DNA of 64,000 nt from Lentzea sp033794685 (GTDB lineage: Bacteria; Actinomycetota; Actinomycetes; Mycobacteriales; Pseudonocardiaceae), in assembly GCA_033794685.1 (NCBI GenBank), contig JARAYZ010000003.1; one strand, given 5' to 3'. The notes beneath the pieces are model-generated. The model saw only the letters and a list, made by a program, of their open reading frames with translations, did no database searches and was not told the DNA's origin. A program made the translations under genes and the position numbers. The first letter of the stretch is position 1, and each line of letters opens with the position of its first letter. Below, in pieces: positions 31,973 to 40,654 of the stretch.

Positions 31973-32908
31973 TCACGACGACTCGACCATGGCACGGCCG
32001 AGGTAGTCGTCCTTCGAACCGTCCACGCCCGGCAGCACGAAGAAGTAGCCGCCGCCGAACGGCAGCAGGTACTTCTCCAGCTCCTCCCCGGCGAGACGGT
32101 GTTGTGCGGCGGCGAAGCCTGTTTCCGGATCACGCTGGTAGCAGACGAAGATCTGGCCCGGCTCGGAGGCGAACGGGTAGCCGCGGCGCAGGATCCTGTG
32201 CTCCTCCAGGGCGGGACGGGCCCGGCGCACGTGCGAGTCGGCCATCGCGGGCAGTTCCTCGCCCGACTCCTTGCGCCTGCCGAAGACCCGCTCCTGGTCC
32301 TCTGTGGACTTGTGGTCCCACGTCGGCATCGCCAGCCTGATCAGCCGCACCACCTGGTACGTGCCGCCGCGGTGGCACGCGGGTTCGTCGTCCGCCCACA
32401 CCCGGGGCGTGACGGGGTTGCCCGCGCCTTCCCGGAACCCGAACGCGTTGCGCTCCTCGGGCAGTTGATGCCCGTTCATCCGCCAGCGCGGGGTGAGGCC
32501 GGGCAGGTCGGCCAACTGGAGGTCCACCTGCTCCGGTGTGTCCGCCAGCGCCTGCAGCAGCAGATCTCCGTGGCACCACCCGTCGTCCAGCACGTCGCCC
32601 GCGAACCGCGGCATGGTCGTGAGCCGTCGTGGCGGGCGCAGCCCGAACCTGTCGTCGAACAGCGACGCGCCGACGGCCACCGTGACACCCCGTGCCGTCA
32701 CCGCGCGCAGGGTCGCGGTGAGTTCGGCGCGGGTGCGGGCGGTGACGTCGTACGCGGCCACCCCCGCGGCGGCCGGGCTCGGTGCCAGCACGCCGGGCTG
32801 GTGGTGGACGGGAGCGACGGCGGAGGGCTCCGGCGCGTCACACGCCGACAGTCCCGCCGCCGCCAGTCCCGCCAGAAACGCCCGTCTGGTCAGAGAGTGA
32901 GCGTCCAC
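31973..32908 (-). CDS. DyP-type heme peroxidase, Tat-exported
   Basis: A 311-residue enzyme of the dye-decolourising peroxidase family, which uses hydrogen peroxide to oxidise bulky substrates outside the cell. The N terminus has a twin-arginine signal (TRRAFLAGL) followed by LSAC, a possible lipobox at Cys23. The heme-site motif GxxDG reads GFREG (residues 157-161) with Glu160 in place of the distal Asp. His226 in DSHVRRA is the proximal heme ligand, and the FGGGYFFVLPG end is typical. GTG 32908 lies 19 bases inside the end of the protease gene, so translation is probably coupled. Activity is likely but altered by the Glu. Confidence 0.85.
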   Translation of the reverse strand: MDAHSLTRRAFLAGLAAAGLSACDAPEPSAVAPVHHQPGVLAPSPAAAGVAAYDVTARTRAELTATLRAVTARGVTVAVGASLFDDRFGLRPPRRLTTMPRFAGDVLDDGWCHGDLLLQALADTPEQVDLQLADLPGLTPRWRMNGHQLPEERNAFGFREGAGNPVTPRVWADDEPACHRGGTYQVVRLIRLAMPTWDHKSTEDQERVFGRRKESGEELPAMADSHVRRARPALEEHRILRRGYPFASEPGQIFVCYQRDPETGFAAAQHRLAGEELEKYLLPFGGGYFFVLPGVDGSKDDYLGRAMVESS

Positions 32909-34452
32909 CCGACCAGCGATCCCTCGTCGATGCTGAAGTTGTCGCGCACGACCAGCTTCCACGTCCCGTTCGCGTCCAGAGTGGACAACGACAGCGGGAA
33001 CGTCTGGTCCAGGCCGGTCGCGTTGTCGGCGGCGTTCGACTCGCGCAGCACGACCTCCGCGCCGCTCGGGGTGATCAGCCGCAGCGACAGGTCACCGCGG
33101 AACGGGTGCTCCGCCTGGACCCGCACGGTGGCGTTGCCCGCGACCTTGCGCCCGCACGCCGTGACGTCGAGCGCGACGGTGATCGCGTCCTGGTCCGGCA
33201 CGGCCCGCCGGGTGGTGTCGGCGACGGTGCAGACGGGCTGCGGCGCCGGCCCGAGGTGCAGGAACCTGTTCGGCGACTTCTGCGTGGTCGGCGGGGTCAT
33301 CACCGGTTCGAGGGTGGTGGGGTCGAGCACGCCGGTCACGGACCGGTTCAGGACCTCGGCGTGCACCTGCGCGGGCGTCAGGTTCGGCGTCTGCGACAGC
33401 AGCAACGCCGCGGCGCCCGCGACGTGCGGGGAGGCCATCGAGGTGCCCTTGAGCACCACCGTCGAGTGGTCGGTGGCGTTGTGCGCGGACTCGATGGACT
33501 CGCCCGGCGCGAACAGGTCGAGGCACGGGCCGTAGTTGGACCCGGTGTCACCGAACTTGGCCCAGCCGCGAGCGCGTTCGTTGACGGGGTTCGCCGCGCC
33601 GACGGTGAGCGCGGCGGGCACGTTGGCCGGGCTCTTCGAGCAGGCGTTCGACTCGCTGTTGCCCGCCGCGACCACGTAGGAGATGCCGGCCGCGATCGAC
33701 GCTTTGACAGCGTTGTCCTCGGTCGTGCTCTGGCTGCCGCCGAGGCTCATGTTCACCACGGCCGGCCGGACCGCGTTCGCGGTGATCCAGTCGATGCCGG
33801 CCACGATCTGGCTGATGGTGCCGCTGTTCTCGCAGCTCAGCACCCGCACCGAGCCGATCTTGGCCTTCGGTGCGACGCCGAACGTCTTGCCGGCGATCGT
33901 GCCCGCGACGTGCGTGCCGTGGCCGGTGGTGCTGCAGTCCTGGCCGTTCCAGCCGTCGCCGATCGCGTCGAACGCGACGCTCGCCCGTCCCTCGAACTCG
34001 GCGTGGGCGGTGCGCACGCCGGTGTCCATCACGTAGACGGTGACACCCTGACCGGCCTGGTCCGGGTACTCGTAGCGGTTGTCGAGCACGGTGCCGCGCT
34101 GGTCGATGCGGTCGAGGTTCCAGATCGGGTTGGTCCGCACCGCGTCACCGCGCACGACCGAGTCCGCCTCGACGCGCTCGACGCGCGGGTCGGCGGCGAG
34201 CCTCCGGGCCTGCTGCTCGGTGGCGGTCATCGCGAACCCGTGCAGCGCCGCGCCGTAGACCCGGTCGACCCGGCCGCCGTGCCGCGCGGCGACGTCGAGC
34301 GCGTTGATCTGTCCGTTCTTCTTCAACGTGACCACGTATTTGTCCGCGACCACTTCGGCTCCCGCCGGTCTCAGCACCTCGCCGACTGCCGCATGGGCGT
34401 CGGCGGGGACCACCGTGGCCGCGAGAACCAACGCAGCAATCAATCCGCGCAT
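32890..34452 (-). CDS. Secreted subtilisin-like serine protease with P/homoB-type C terminus
   Basis: A 520-residue protease. Residues 1-22 are a signal peptide, 30-98 an I9-type propeptide (KYVVTLKK start), and 115-375 the S8 catalytic domain. The triad is Asp143 (VMDTG), His178 (TGHGTHVAG) and Ser338 (GTSMASPHVAG), with Asn265 (AAGN) in the oxyanion hole. Residues 415-520 form a P-like domain (FRGDLSLRLITPSG, NATGLDQTFPL, GTWKLVVRDN, GWTLTL). ATG 34452 follows GGGGGA by nine bases. It heads the transcript with the peroxidase and the SARP gene. The fold family is proteinase K-like. Confidence 0.92.
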   Translation of the reverse strand: MRGLIAALVLAATVVPADAHAAVGEVLRPAGAEVVADKYVVTLKKNGQINALDVAARHGGRVDRVYGAALHGFAMTATEQQARRLAADPRVERVEADSVVRGDAVRTNPIWNLDRIDQRGTVLDNRYEYPDQAGQGVTVYVMDTGVRTAHAEFEGRASVAFDAIGDGWNGQDCSTTGHGTHVAGTIAGKTFGVAPKAKIGSVRVLSCENSGTISQIVAGIDWITANAVRPAVVNMSLGGSQSTTEDNAVKASIAAGISYVVAAGNSESNACSKSPANVPAALTVGAANPVNERARGWAKFGDTGSNYGPCLDLFAPGESIESAHNATDHSTVVLKGTSMASPHVAGAAALLLSQTPNLTPAQVHAEVLNRSVTGVLDPTTLEPVMTPPTTQKSPNRFLHLGPAPQPVCTVADTTRRAVPDQDAITVALDVTACGRKVAGNATVRVQAEHPFRGDLSLRLITPSGAEVVLRESNAADNATGLDQTFPLSLSTLDANGTWKLVVRDNFSIDEGSLVGWTLTL

Positions 34453-34678
34453 GAATCGAATCCCCCAATAATGACTGGCGGACGTGACACGTCCGCACCC
34501 CCAGACGTCGTGTGGCTCACGCGCCTCCGAGGCTGCCACGGCATAGAAGTTCCCTATACCGCCAAAAGGGGTGTGCAACTGAGGCCCATGAATGCTCAGG
34601 AAAAAGGGGGACAGAAATTCACGCGCCGCGCGGCGGATGTACTCGAAGCAATTCCCGAGCGCCTGTTCGTGATGATTT
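34453..34678. promoter_or_regulatory. Promoter region of the protease operon
   Basis: This 226-base gap separates the protease start from the end of the upstream permease gene on the same strand. It holds the protease ribosome site and must hold its promoter. No clear dyad, terminator hairpin or small gene is seen. It is richer in A and T than its surroundings. Confidence 0.4.
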
Positions 34679-35938
34679 TCACGGTGCGGCGAGCGCCTCC
34701 GTCGGAGTGAGCCGCGAGGCCCGCACCGCCGGGTAGACCCCGGCGGTCACCCCGGTGACGACGGCCGCCCCGAGCCCCGCCAGCACCATCTCCACCGGGA
34801 TCACCGCGGGCCAGTCGTGCGCGAACGCGTACCCGGCGGTCCCGGCGAGCCCCAGCACCACGCCCGCCGCGCCACCGAGCACGCACAGCACGACCGACTC
34901 GGTGAGGAACTGCGTCCTGATCTGCCCGCGATGCGCCCCGAGGGCACGGCGGAGCCCGATCTCGCGCTTGCGTTCCAGCACGGAGATCACCATGGTGTTC
35001 GCGACCCCGATGCCGCCGACCAGCAACGCCACCCCGGCGAGGCCCAGCATCAGCGCCGAGAAGGTGTTCTCGGTGAGCCGCTTGGCGGTGAGCGCGTCGG
35101 ACGGGCGGCTGACCCGCACCTGCGCGGGCTGTTCGGGGTGGACGGTCTGCGGCAGCACCGCCCGCACGTCGTCGATCGCCGGCTCGTCCGCGCGCAGGTA
35201 GAGCACGGTGGGCCGGTCGTCGAAGCCGAATCCGCGAGCCGACTCCCAGCCGACCAGGGCCGACCGCTCGACCTCCGGCGCGAGTGGCAGGGGAGCGAGG
35301 ATCCCGATCACCGTGAACCACGTGTCGTTGATCCTGACCTGCGCGTCCGGGGCGGTGATGCCGAGCCGCGCCGCCGCGATGTCGCCCAGCACGACGGCCG
35401 GGAACGCCGAGGTGGCCTGGTTGAGGAACGTGCCGGTCCGGACGTGTCCGTTGAGCGTGTCCAGGAGGTTGAGCTTGGCCGCCAGCACCGTCAGGCCGGA
35501 CGTCTCCGAGTCCGGGATCCGGTCGGAACGGCGGATCACGGCGTGGGTGTTCGCGACGGCGCTGACGTCGTGGGCGGGCCCGATGCGCTCGACCATCGCG
35601 ACGGAGTCCGGCGGCAGCGACGCGGGCTCGTTGTCGAGGCCGGTGGCGGCTTCGGCGCGCAGCAGGTTGGTGCCCAGCACGGCGAACTCCTCCATCAGCG
35701 CGGCCCGGCTCGACGCCGGGATGCCCGTCACCACGACGAGCGTGGCGATGCCGATGGAGATGCCGAGCGCGGACAGCACGGCCCGCATCGGCCTGGTCCG
35801 CAGCGGGGACAGGGCGAGCAGGAGGAGGTCGGCGGGGGTGAGCCTGGTGGGGCGGACGTCGTGGGATTTCGTGCGAGGAGCGGTGGTCACGCTCCCACCG
35901 TGGTGTCGAGCGGGGCGGGTCTGGGACGCGTCGCTCAC
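34679..35938 (-). CDS. ABC transporter permease, FtsX/MacB type
   Basis: A 419-residue permease with four membrane segments: about residues 52-72, 297-320, 346-372 and 383-405. A large extracytoplasmic domain (residues 75-290) lies between the first two, as in MacB/LolCE proteins. The conserved GIGVANTMVISVLERKREIGLRRALGA block after the second helix is the FtsX signature. It is coupled to the ATPase gene by a four-base overlap (GTGA). A GTG at 35890 is an alternative start. With the adaptor and ATPase it probably moves peptides, antibiotics or lipids outwards, driven from the cytoplasm. Confidence 0.9.
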   Translation of the reverse strand: MSDASQTRPARHHGGSVTTAPRTKSHDVRPTRLTPADLLLLALSPLRTRPMRAVLSALGISIGIATLVVVTGIPASSRAALMEEFAVLGTNLLRAEAATGLDNEPASLPPDSVAMVERIGPAHDVSAVANTHAVIRRSDRIPDSETSGLTVLAAKLNLLDTLNGHVRTGTFLNQATSAFPAVVLGDIAAARLGITAPDAQVRINDTWFTVIGILAPLPLAPEVERSALVGWESARGFGFDDRPTVLYLRADEPAIDDVRAVLPQTVHPEQPAQVRVSRPSDALTAKRLTENTFSALMLGLAGVALLVGGIGVANTMVISVLERKREIGLRRALGAHRGQIRTQFLTESVVLCVLGGAAGVVLGLAGTAGYAFAHDWPAVIPVEMVLAGLGAAVVTGVTAGVYPAVRASRLTPTEALAAP

Positions 35939-36609
35939 GCGGGCACCCCCGCGCGAATGCGGCCGTCCCGGATCTCCACCTGGCGCGGCAACCGGGCCGC
36001 CACCTCACGATCGTGCGTGATCACCGCGAGCGTCGTGCCCTCGCGGTTCAGGTCGAGCAGCAGGTCCAGCACCGCGCGCCCGGTGGCCGTGTCCAGCGCT
36101 CCGGTCGGTTCGTCGGCGAGCACCAGGGCGGGGCGGTTCACCACGGCGCGGGCGATGGCGACGCGTTGGCGTTCACCGCCGGACAGTTCGTGCGGCCGGT
36201 GCCGGAGCCGATGACCGAGGCCGACGCGGGTGAGCGCCTCGGTCGCCATCGCTGTCCGCCACTTGCGCGGGGTGCCGGCGTAGAGCAGGCCCGTCGCGAC
36301 GTTGTCGATGGCGGTGAGGCCGTCCGCGAGGTGGAACTGCTGGAACACGAAGCCGATCCGCCGCCCGCGCAACGCGGACAGCCGCCGGTCGGACAGCGTG
36401 GAGATGTCGTGCCCGTCCAGCATCACCGTGCCGCTCGACGGGCGGTCCAGAGTGCCCAGCAGGTTGAGCAGCGTCGACTTGCCCGAACCCGACGGACCGA
36501 CGATCGCGACGGCCTCACCTGCTTGCAGTGCAAGGGAAACGCCGTCCAGGGCACGCACACCGCCCGCGTATTCCTTGACAGCGTCGAGAACCTGCAGAAC
36601 CGGGGTCAC
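35935..36609 (-). CDS. ABC transporter ATP-binding protein, MacB/LolD type
   Basis: A 224-residue ATPase that would power the FtsX-type permease. All motifs are present: Walker A GPSGSGKST (residues 38-46), Q-loop FVFQQFHL, signature LSGGERQRVAIARA, Walker B VLADEPTGALD, and the switch His in AVITHD. Length and the Phe-Gln-Gln-Phe-His-Leu Q-loop are typical of the MacB/LolD branch. Starts and stops overlap by four bases with both neighbours, so the adaptor, ATPase and permease are one translational unit. Confidence 0.95.
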   Translation of the reverse strand: MTPVLQVLDAVKEYAGGVRALDGVSLALQAGEAVAIVGPSGSGKSTLLNLLGTLDRPSSGTVMLDGHDISTLSDRRLSALRGRRIGFVFQQFHLADGLTAIDNVATGLLYAGTPRKWRTAMATEALTRVGLGHRLRHRPHELSGGERQRVAIARAVVNRPALVLADEPTGALDTATGRAVLDLLLDLNREGTTLAVITHDREVAARLPRQVEIRDGRIRAGVPA

Positions 36610-37631
36610 GACGTCGTCACCACCTGCACGCCCTCGCTGACGCCACCACCGCTGATCTCGACGAGCCCGCCCGCGAACAGGCCGGTCTTCACCGCGAGCA
36701 ACGCGCCCTCCTTCGTCTGCACCGCATAACCACCCTCCCGCAACGCCAGCAGCGCGGTCACCGGCACGGCCAGGACGCCCTGCCTCGCGGTGCTCGTCAG
36801 CCGCAGGCGCACCGGGCCCGAGTCGAACTCGCCGACCTCGGTGTCGAGGCCGATGTCCACGGCGATCACCGGGATCTCCTCGCCGTTGCCGTTCTTCCCG
36901 GACTTCGCCTCGGTGCTCACGGACCGCACGGTTCCCGTGGTCTCGGTGCCGTTGGGCAGCACGACGGTGACCTTCAGGTCCTTCGTGAACACTTCGGCCT
37001 GCCGCGCGTCGATCGAGGCGTCCACGGCCTTGCCCGTCGCGGTCACGGTCATCAGCGGGCCCTCGCCGGACGCCGACAGCGTCGCGGTGACCCCCTCGAC
37101 GCGGACCTTCCCGGCCAGCACGACGACGTCACCGGGGTCGAGCACCCCGCTCTCCTCGACCTTCTCGGCCTTCTGCCACCGCTTGACCGCGTCAACGGTG
37201 GCCTGGGTGAGTTCGTCCGGCGCACCACCGAGCTTGTAGCCGAGGGCGCCCAGGTTGTCCTTCACGGTCTTCACGTCCGGGCCCTTGATGCCGGCTTTGC
37301 CGAGCTTGCGCCACAACGGGGTCTCACCGAAGAACAACCAGACCGGGCGGTTGTCCACTTTGTACACCGCGCCGCCGCGGTCGAGCACCGCACCGGGAGC
37401 GGGGAGCCACGTGAGCGTGCCGGGACGGCGTCCGGTCACCTCCTGCGAGGCGCCGAAACCGAGCGTGGCCTTGAACTCCCGCACGTCGGTCAGGTCGGTC
37501 TTCACCACGGCGACGGTCTTCGGCGCCGGGGGTGGAGCGGTCTGGGCGGGAGCACGACGCGTCCAGGTGAGCGCCACCACGCCCGCGACCAGGACCACCA
37601 CGGCGACTCCGCCGATGATCCACCGCTTCAC
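36606..37631 (-). CDS. Membrane fusion (adaptor) protein with peptidoglycan-binding domain
   Basis: A 341-residue protein with one N-terminal membrane anchor (residues 4-24). Residues 100-170 resemble a peptidoglycan-binding domain (GPDVKTVKDNLGALGY, ATVDAVKRWQKAEKV). The C-terminal half is the beta-barrel part of HlyD/MacA-like adaptors, with LAVPVTALLALREGGYAVQ as the usual end motif. In Gram-positive bacteria such adaptors join an ABC permease outside the membrane. GTG 37631 overlaps the stop of the lipoprotein gene (GTGA). The wall-binding domain may anchor the complex to the cell wall. Confidence 0.85.
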   Translation of the reverse strand: MKRWIIGGVAVVVLVAGVVALTWTRRAPAQTAPPPAPKTVAVVKTDLTDVREFKATLGFGASQEVTGRRPGTLTWLPAPGAVLDRGGAVYKVDNRPVWLFFGETPLWRKLGKAGIKGPDVKTVKDNLGALGYKLGGAPDELTQATVDAVKRWQKAEKVEESGVLDPGDVVVLAGKVRVEGVTATLSASGEGPLMTVTATGKAVDASIDARQAEVFTKDLKVTVVLPNGTETTGTVRSVSTEAKSGKNGNGEEIPVIAVDIGLDTEVGEFDSGPVRLRLTSTARQGVLAVPVTALLALREGGYAVQTKEGALLAVKTGLFAGGLVEISGGGVSEGVQVVTTS

Positions 37632-38167
37632 TTGCGCCCTCCGCCGAAGACTTCCTGCTCGCAGTCCTTCTCGATCTTGCGGCGCTCCTCCTCCGGCAGG
37701 GTCTGCTCGCCGTCGTAGGTCCAGCTGCCGGGCTCGGTCTCGATGACCTTCATGCCGCGGCTGTTGATGCACTGGACGTTCTTGTGCCAGTTGTCCTTGA
37801 ACGTCGGGTTGTCGGAGTCCATCTCCCACGGCGGCAGCGGCCACTTCTTCGCGCACGCCTTCCACGCCTCGTCGCTGTACTGCGCAGGCCGGAGGGTGCC
37901 CGCGGGACCAGGACCGGTGCCCGTCGCGTTCGGGTCGTTCTCGGCGAGACAGAGAGTGTGCGCGTCGTAGTACCGCTTCTTCTCCTCCTCCGTCATGTCC
38001 ATGCGCAACCGCGGCTGCTCACCGTCGGACGGCGGCGGCGCGGCGTTGGAGGAAGGGGCGACGACCCCGGACGACTGCAGGGACGCGACGTTCGAGGACG
38101 GCGGAGCGGACTGGCCGCACGCGGACAGCAGCAGCACGGCGGCGCCGATCAACAGCCTGGGGTTCAT
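37628..38167 (-). CDS. Secreted lipoprotein of the efflux operon
   Basis: A 179-residue lipoprotein. Residues 5-14 are hydrophobic and the lipobox LSAC ends at Cys17. A Ser/Pro-rich linker (18-47) leads to a helical domain with paired cysteines (LCLAEN, KACAKKW, VQCINSRG, KDCEQE). Four mature Cys suggest two disulphides. It sits between the sensor kinase and the adaptor, and its stop overlaps the adaptor start. It may help sense or hold the transported compound. No enzyme family is recognised. ATG 38167 is chosen because the signal begins there, although no strong ribosome site is seen. Confidence 0.72.
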   Translation of the reverse strand: MNPRLLIGAAVLLLSACGQSAPPSSNVASLQSSGVVAPSSNAAPPPSDGEQPRLRMDMTEEEKKRYYDAHTLCLAENDPNATGTGPGPAGTLRPAQYSDEAWKACAKKWPLPPWEMDSDNPTFKDNWHKNVQCINSRGMKVIETEPGSWTYDGEQTLPEEERRKIEKDCEQEVFGGGRK

Positions 38168-38207
38168 GGCGGCGATGCTGCCGGGCGGTTGTGAGGAAGA
38201 TGTGCGC

Positions 38208-39884
38208 TCAGCGTGCCGGGAGCGTGATCGTGAACGCCGTCCCGCGCCCGACCTCGCTCTCCACCGCGATCGTGCCACCGTGAGCGTTCACCAGCGCGTG
38301 CACGATCGCCAGCCCGAGCCCGCTGCCGCCGGTGTCGCGGGTCCGGGAACGGTCCGCGCGCCAGAACCTGTCGAACACGTGCGGCAGGTCCTCGGCGGAG
38401 ATGCCGGAGCCCGTGTCGTGCACGACGATCCGGCCGCTCTGCGCGGACAGCCGGACCGATCCGTCCGCGGGCGTGTAGCGGAAGGCGTTCGTGACGAGGT
38501 TCGTGAGCACCTGCCGCAGCCGCACCGGATCCGCGGTCACCACCCCACCGCCCTCGGTCACCAGTCCGGGATGGGCGGCGGCGAGCTGGTCGAACAGCTC
38601 CCGCAGGTCGACGGGCTCGGGGTGCAGCCGCAGTTCGCCGGCGTCGGCCTGCGCGAGGTCCTGCAGGTCGTCGACGAGGTGCTGCAACACCAGCGCCTCG
38701 TCGAGCAACGACGTGAGCGTCGTGCGGTCCAGCTCGACCAGGCCGTCCCGCGCACCCTCGAGCCAGCTGCGGATCGTGCCCAGCGGGTTGCGCAGCTCGT
38801 GGGAGATGTCGCTGGTCATGGCCTTGCGCTGGGCGTCGGTGCGGGCCCGGTGCGCGGCCATGTCGTTGAACGCCCGCGCGAGCTGGCCGATCTCGCTGCG
38901 CGACCGGATGTCGACCCGCGCGTCGTCGCCGTGCCGCAACCGTTCGGCGGCGGCGGTGAGCGTGCGCAACGGCCTCGTCATCCGCAACGCGACCAGCACG
39001 CTGACGCCGACGGTCAGGACCAGCACGATCGCGGCGACCAGCACCACCCGGCCGACGTCGAAGTTCACGACGGTCGCCTGGGTGGTCCGGCCCGCCGGAT
39101 CGGTGACGAACAGGAGCGCGGGCGGTGCCACGTAAGGCGCCAACTGAGCCCGGCGCGCGCTCGTCAGGCACTCGGTGCTGGAGGCGACGGGCTGCCAGGA
39201 CGCGTTCATCCTGAGCTGCTCGGCGGGCAGTCCGCGCCGGCGCAGGCAGTCGTCGAGGCGCACGCCGAGGTCGTTGAACGCGGCCGACTCCCCGAGGGTG
39301 AGCGTGCTCAGCCGGGTCTCGATCTCCCGGCACGAGGAAGCGGCGGGAGCGGCGGTCGTCCGGTCCACGTTCACGATCGGACGGCCCCAGGCGGTCGTCG
39401 TGGTGTCCAGCTGCGCGGCCGCACCCCGGCAGCGCACCTGGAACGCCCGCGCGTCCTCGGCCAGACTCGCTTTCTCGCGCTCGGTGAGCTGGAACGGGCC
39501 CGCGATCCGCGCGTCGATCCGGTCGGCGGGGGAGTCCGGGGCCAGGGCGAGGTCCAGTTCCAGCGGGTTGATCACCGCGGACGGCAGGGCGGGCAGCTGA
39601 CCGGGGTCGAGGTTCGTGCCGGTGTCGGCGATGACCTCGCGATCGGTCGTGGTGAGGATCAGCCTGCCCTTGCCCGGACCGAGGCCCACCCCGCTCCAGT
39701 CGCGGTGCTCGACGGCGAACGTGATCAGCTCCCGGTACGTGGCGGCGTCGCCCGCCAGCGCGTTGCCGAGCTCCTGCCTGATCGAGGTCGACGTGCTCTG
39801 GGCGGCGAGCCACGCGGCCGCGGTGATCGAGCAGAGGGCGACGAGCACGGACGCGGCCAGCAGCCGCGCCAGGACGCTATGCAC
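38208..39884 (-). CDS. Sensor histidine kinase
   Basis: A 558-residue membrane kinase. Membrane segments lie at residues 7-28 and about 281-303, with a large extracellular sensor domain between them containing several Cys. HAMP covers about 305-355. The H-box SHELRNPLG carries the phosphorylated His362, the N-box is LVTNAFRYTP, and the ATP lid has DTGSGISAED and GGSGLGLAIV. It partners the response regulator, whose gene overlaps its start by eight bases. It likely senses an envelope signal and controls the efflux operon that follows it. Confidence 0.93.
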   Translation of the reverse strand: MHSVLARLLAASVLVALCSITAAAWLAAQSTSTSIRQELGNALAGDAATYRELITFAVEHRDWSGVGLGPGKGRLILTTTDREVIADTGTNLDPGQLPALPSAVINPLELDLALAPDSPADRIDARIAGPFQLTEREKASLAEDARAFQVRCRGAAAQLDTTTTAWGRPIVNVDRTTAAPAASSCREIETRLSTLTLGESAAFNDLGVRLDDCLRRRGLPAEQLRMNASWQPVASSTECLTSARRAQLAPYVAPPALLFVTDPAGRTTQATVVNFDVGRVVLVAAIVLVLTVGVSVLVALRMTRPLRTLTAAAERLRHGDDARVDIRSRSEIGQLARAFNDMAAHRARTDAQRKAMTSDISHELRNPLGTIRSWLEGARDGLVELDRTTLTSLLDEALVLQHLVDDLQDLAQADAGELRLHPEPVDLRELFDQLAAAHPGLVTEGGGVVTADPVRLRQVLTNLVTNAFRYTPADGSVRLSAQSGRIVVHDTGSGISAEDLPHVFDRFWRADRSRTRDTGGSGLGLAIVHALVNAHGGTIAVESEVGRGTAFTITLPAR

Positions 39885-40563
39885 CGGAGCCGTCCACCAG
39901 CTTGTACCCGACGCCGTGCACGGTCAGCAGGTACGCGGGTGTGCGCGGGTGGACCTCGATCTTCTTGCGCAGGTTCATGACGTGCGCGTCGATCGTGCGG
40001 GCGGTGATGTACCCGTCGAGCCCGTGCACGGCGCTGAGCAGCTGGGCGCGGCTGAACACCCGGCCGGGACTCACCGCCATCGTGTGCAGGATCCGGAACT
40101 CCGACGCGGTGCACTCGACCGCGCCACCCCGCACCTCCACCTCGTGCCGGTCGGGGTCGATGCTCAGCCCACCGAGCGTGATGCCGTTCGTCGCCGGGCG
40201 CTGGACCCGCCGCAGCAACGTGCGCACGCGCGCCACCAGTTCGCGCGGGCTGTACGGCTTGGTGACGTAGTCGTCGGCGCCGAGGTCGAGCCCGTGCAGC
40301 AGATCGTCCTCTGTGGACTTCGCGGTGAGCATGAGCACCGGGACGTCCGACTCGTTGCGCAACGTGCGCACGACTTCCAGTCCGTCCAGCTTCGGCATCA
40401 TCACGTCGAGCACGAGCAGGTCCGGCGGGTCGCGGCGGACCTCGTCGAGCGCGGCGGCTCCATCGTGGACGATCCGCACCCGGTAGCCCTCCTGGCGCAG
40501 GTACCGCCCGAGCATGTCGGCCTGCATCACGTTGTCCTCGGCCACCAGCACGCACATGCCCAT
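39877..40563 (-). CDS. Response regulator, OmpR/PhoB family
   Basis: A 228-residue regulator. Receiver domain at residues 1-120: acidic Glu9-Asp10, phosphate acceptor Asp53 (LVLDVMMPK), Thr in MLTAKS and Lys in TKPYSP. The C-terminal winged helix has the OmpR pattern (CTASEFRILHTMAVSPGRVFSR, ITARTIDAHVMNLRKKIEVHP, YLLTVHGVGYKL). ATG 40563 is used; ATG codons at 40575 and 40556 are also possible and no strong ribosome site decides. It heads a six-gene operon running to the FtsX permease and is divergent from a secreted protease gene, which it may also control. Confidence 0.93.
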   Translation of the reverse strand: MGMCVLVAEDNVMQADMLGRYLRQEGYRVRIVHDGAAALDEVRRDPPDLLVLDVMMPKLDGLEVVRTLRNESDVPVLMLTAKSTEDDLLHGLDLGADDYVTKPYSPRELVARVRTLLRRVQRPATNGITLGGLSIDPDRHEVEVRGGAVECTASEFRILHTMAVSPGRVFSRAQLLSAVHGLDGYITARTIDAHVMNLRKKIEVHPRTPAYLLTVHGVGYKLVDGSGA

Positions 40564-40654
40564 GCGTCGCAACATAGTCACTCGTGCCGCCGCCGCACGG
40601 GATGAGGACTCCTTCCGCACAGGATCCGCACAACTCGCTGCCACGGTCGGCTCC

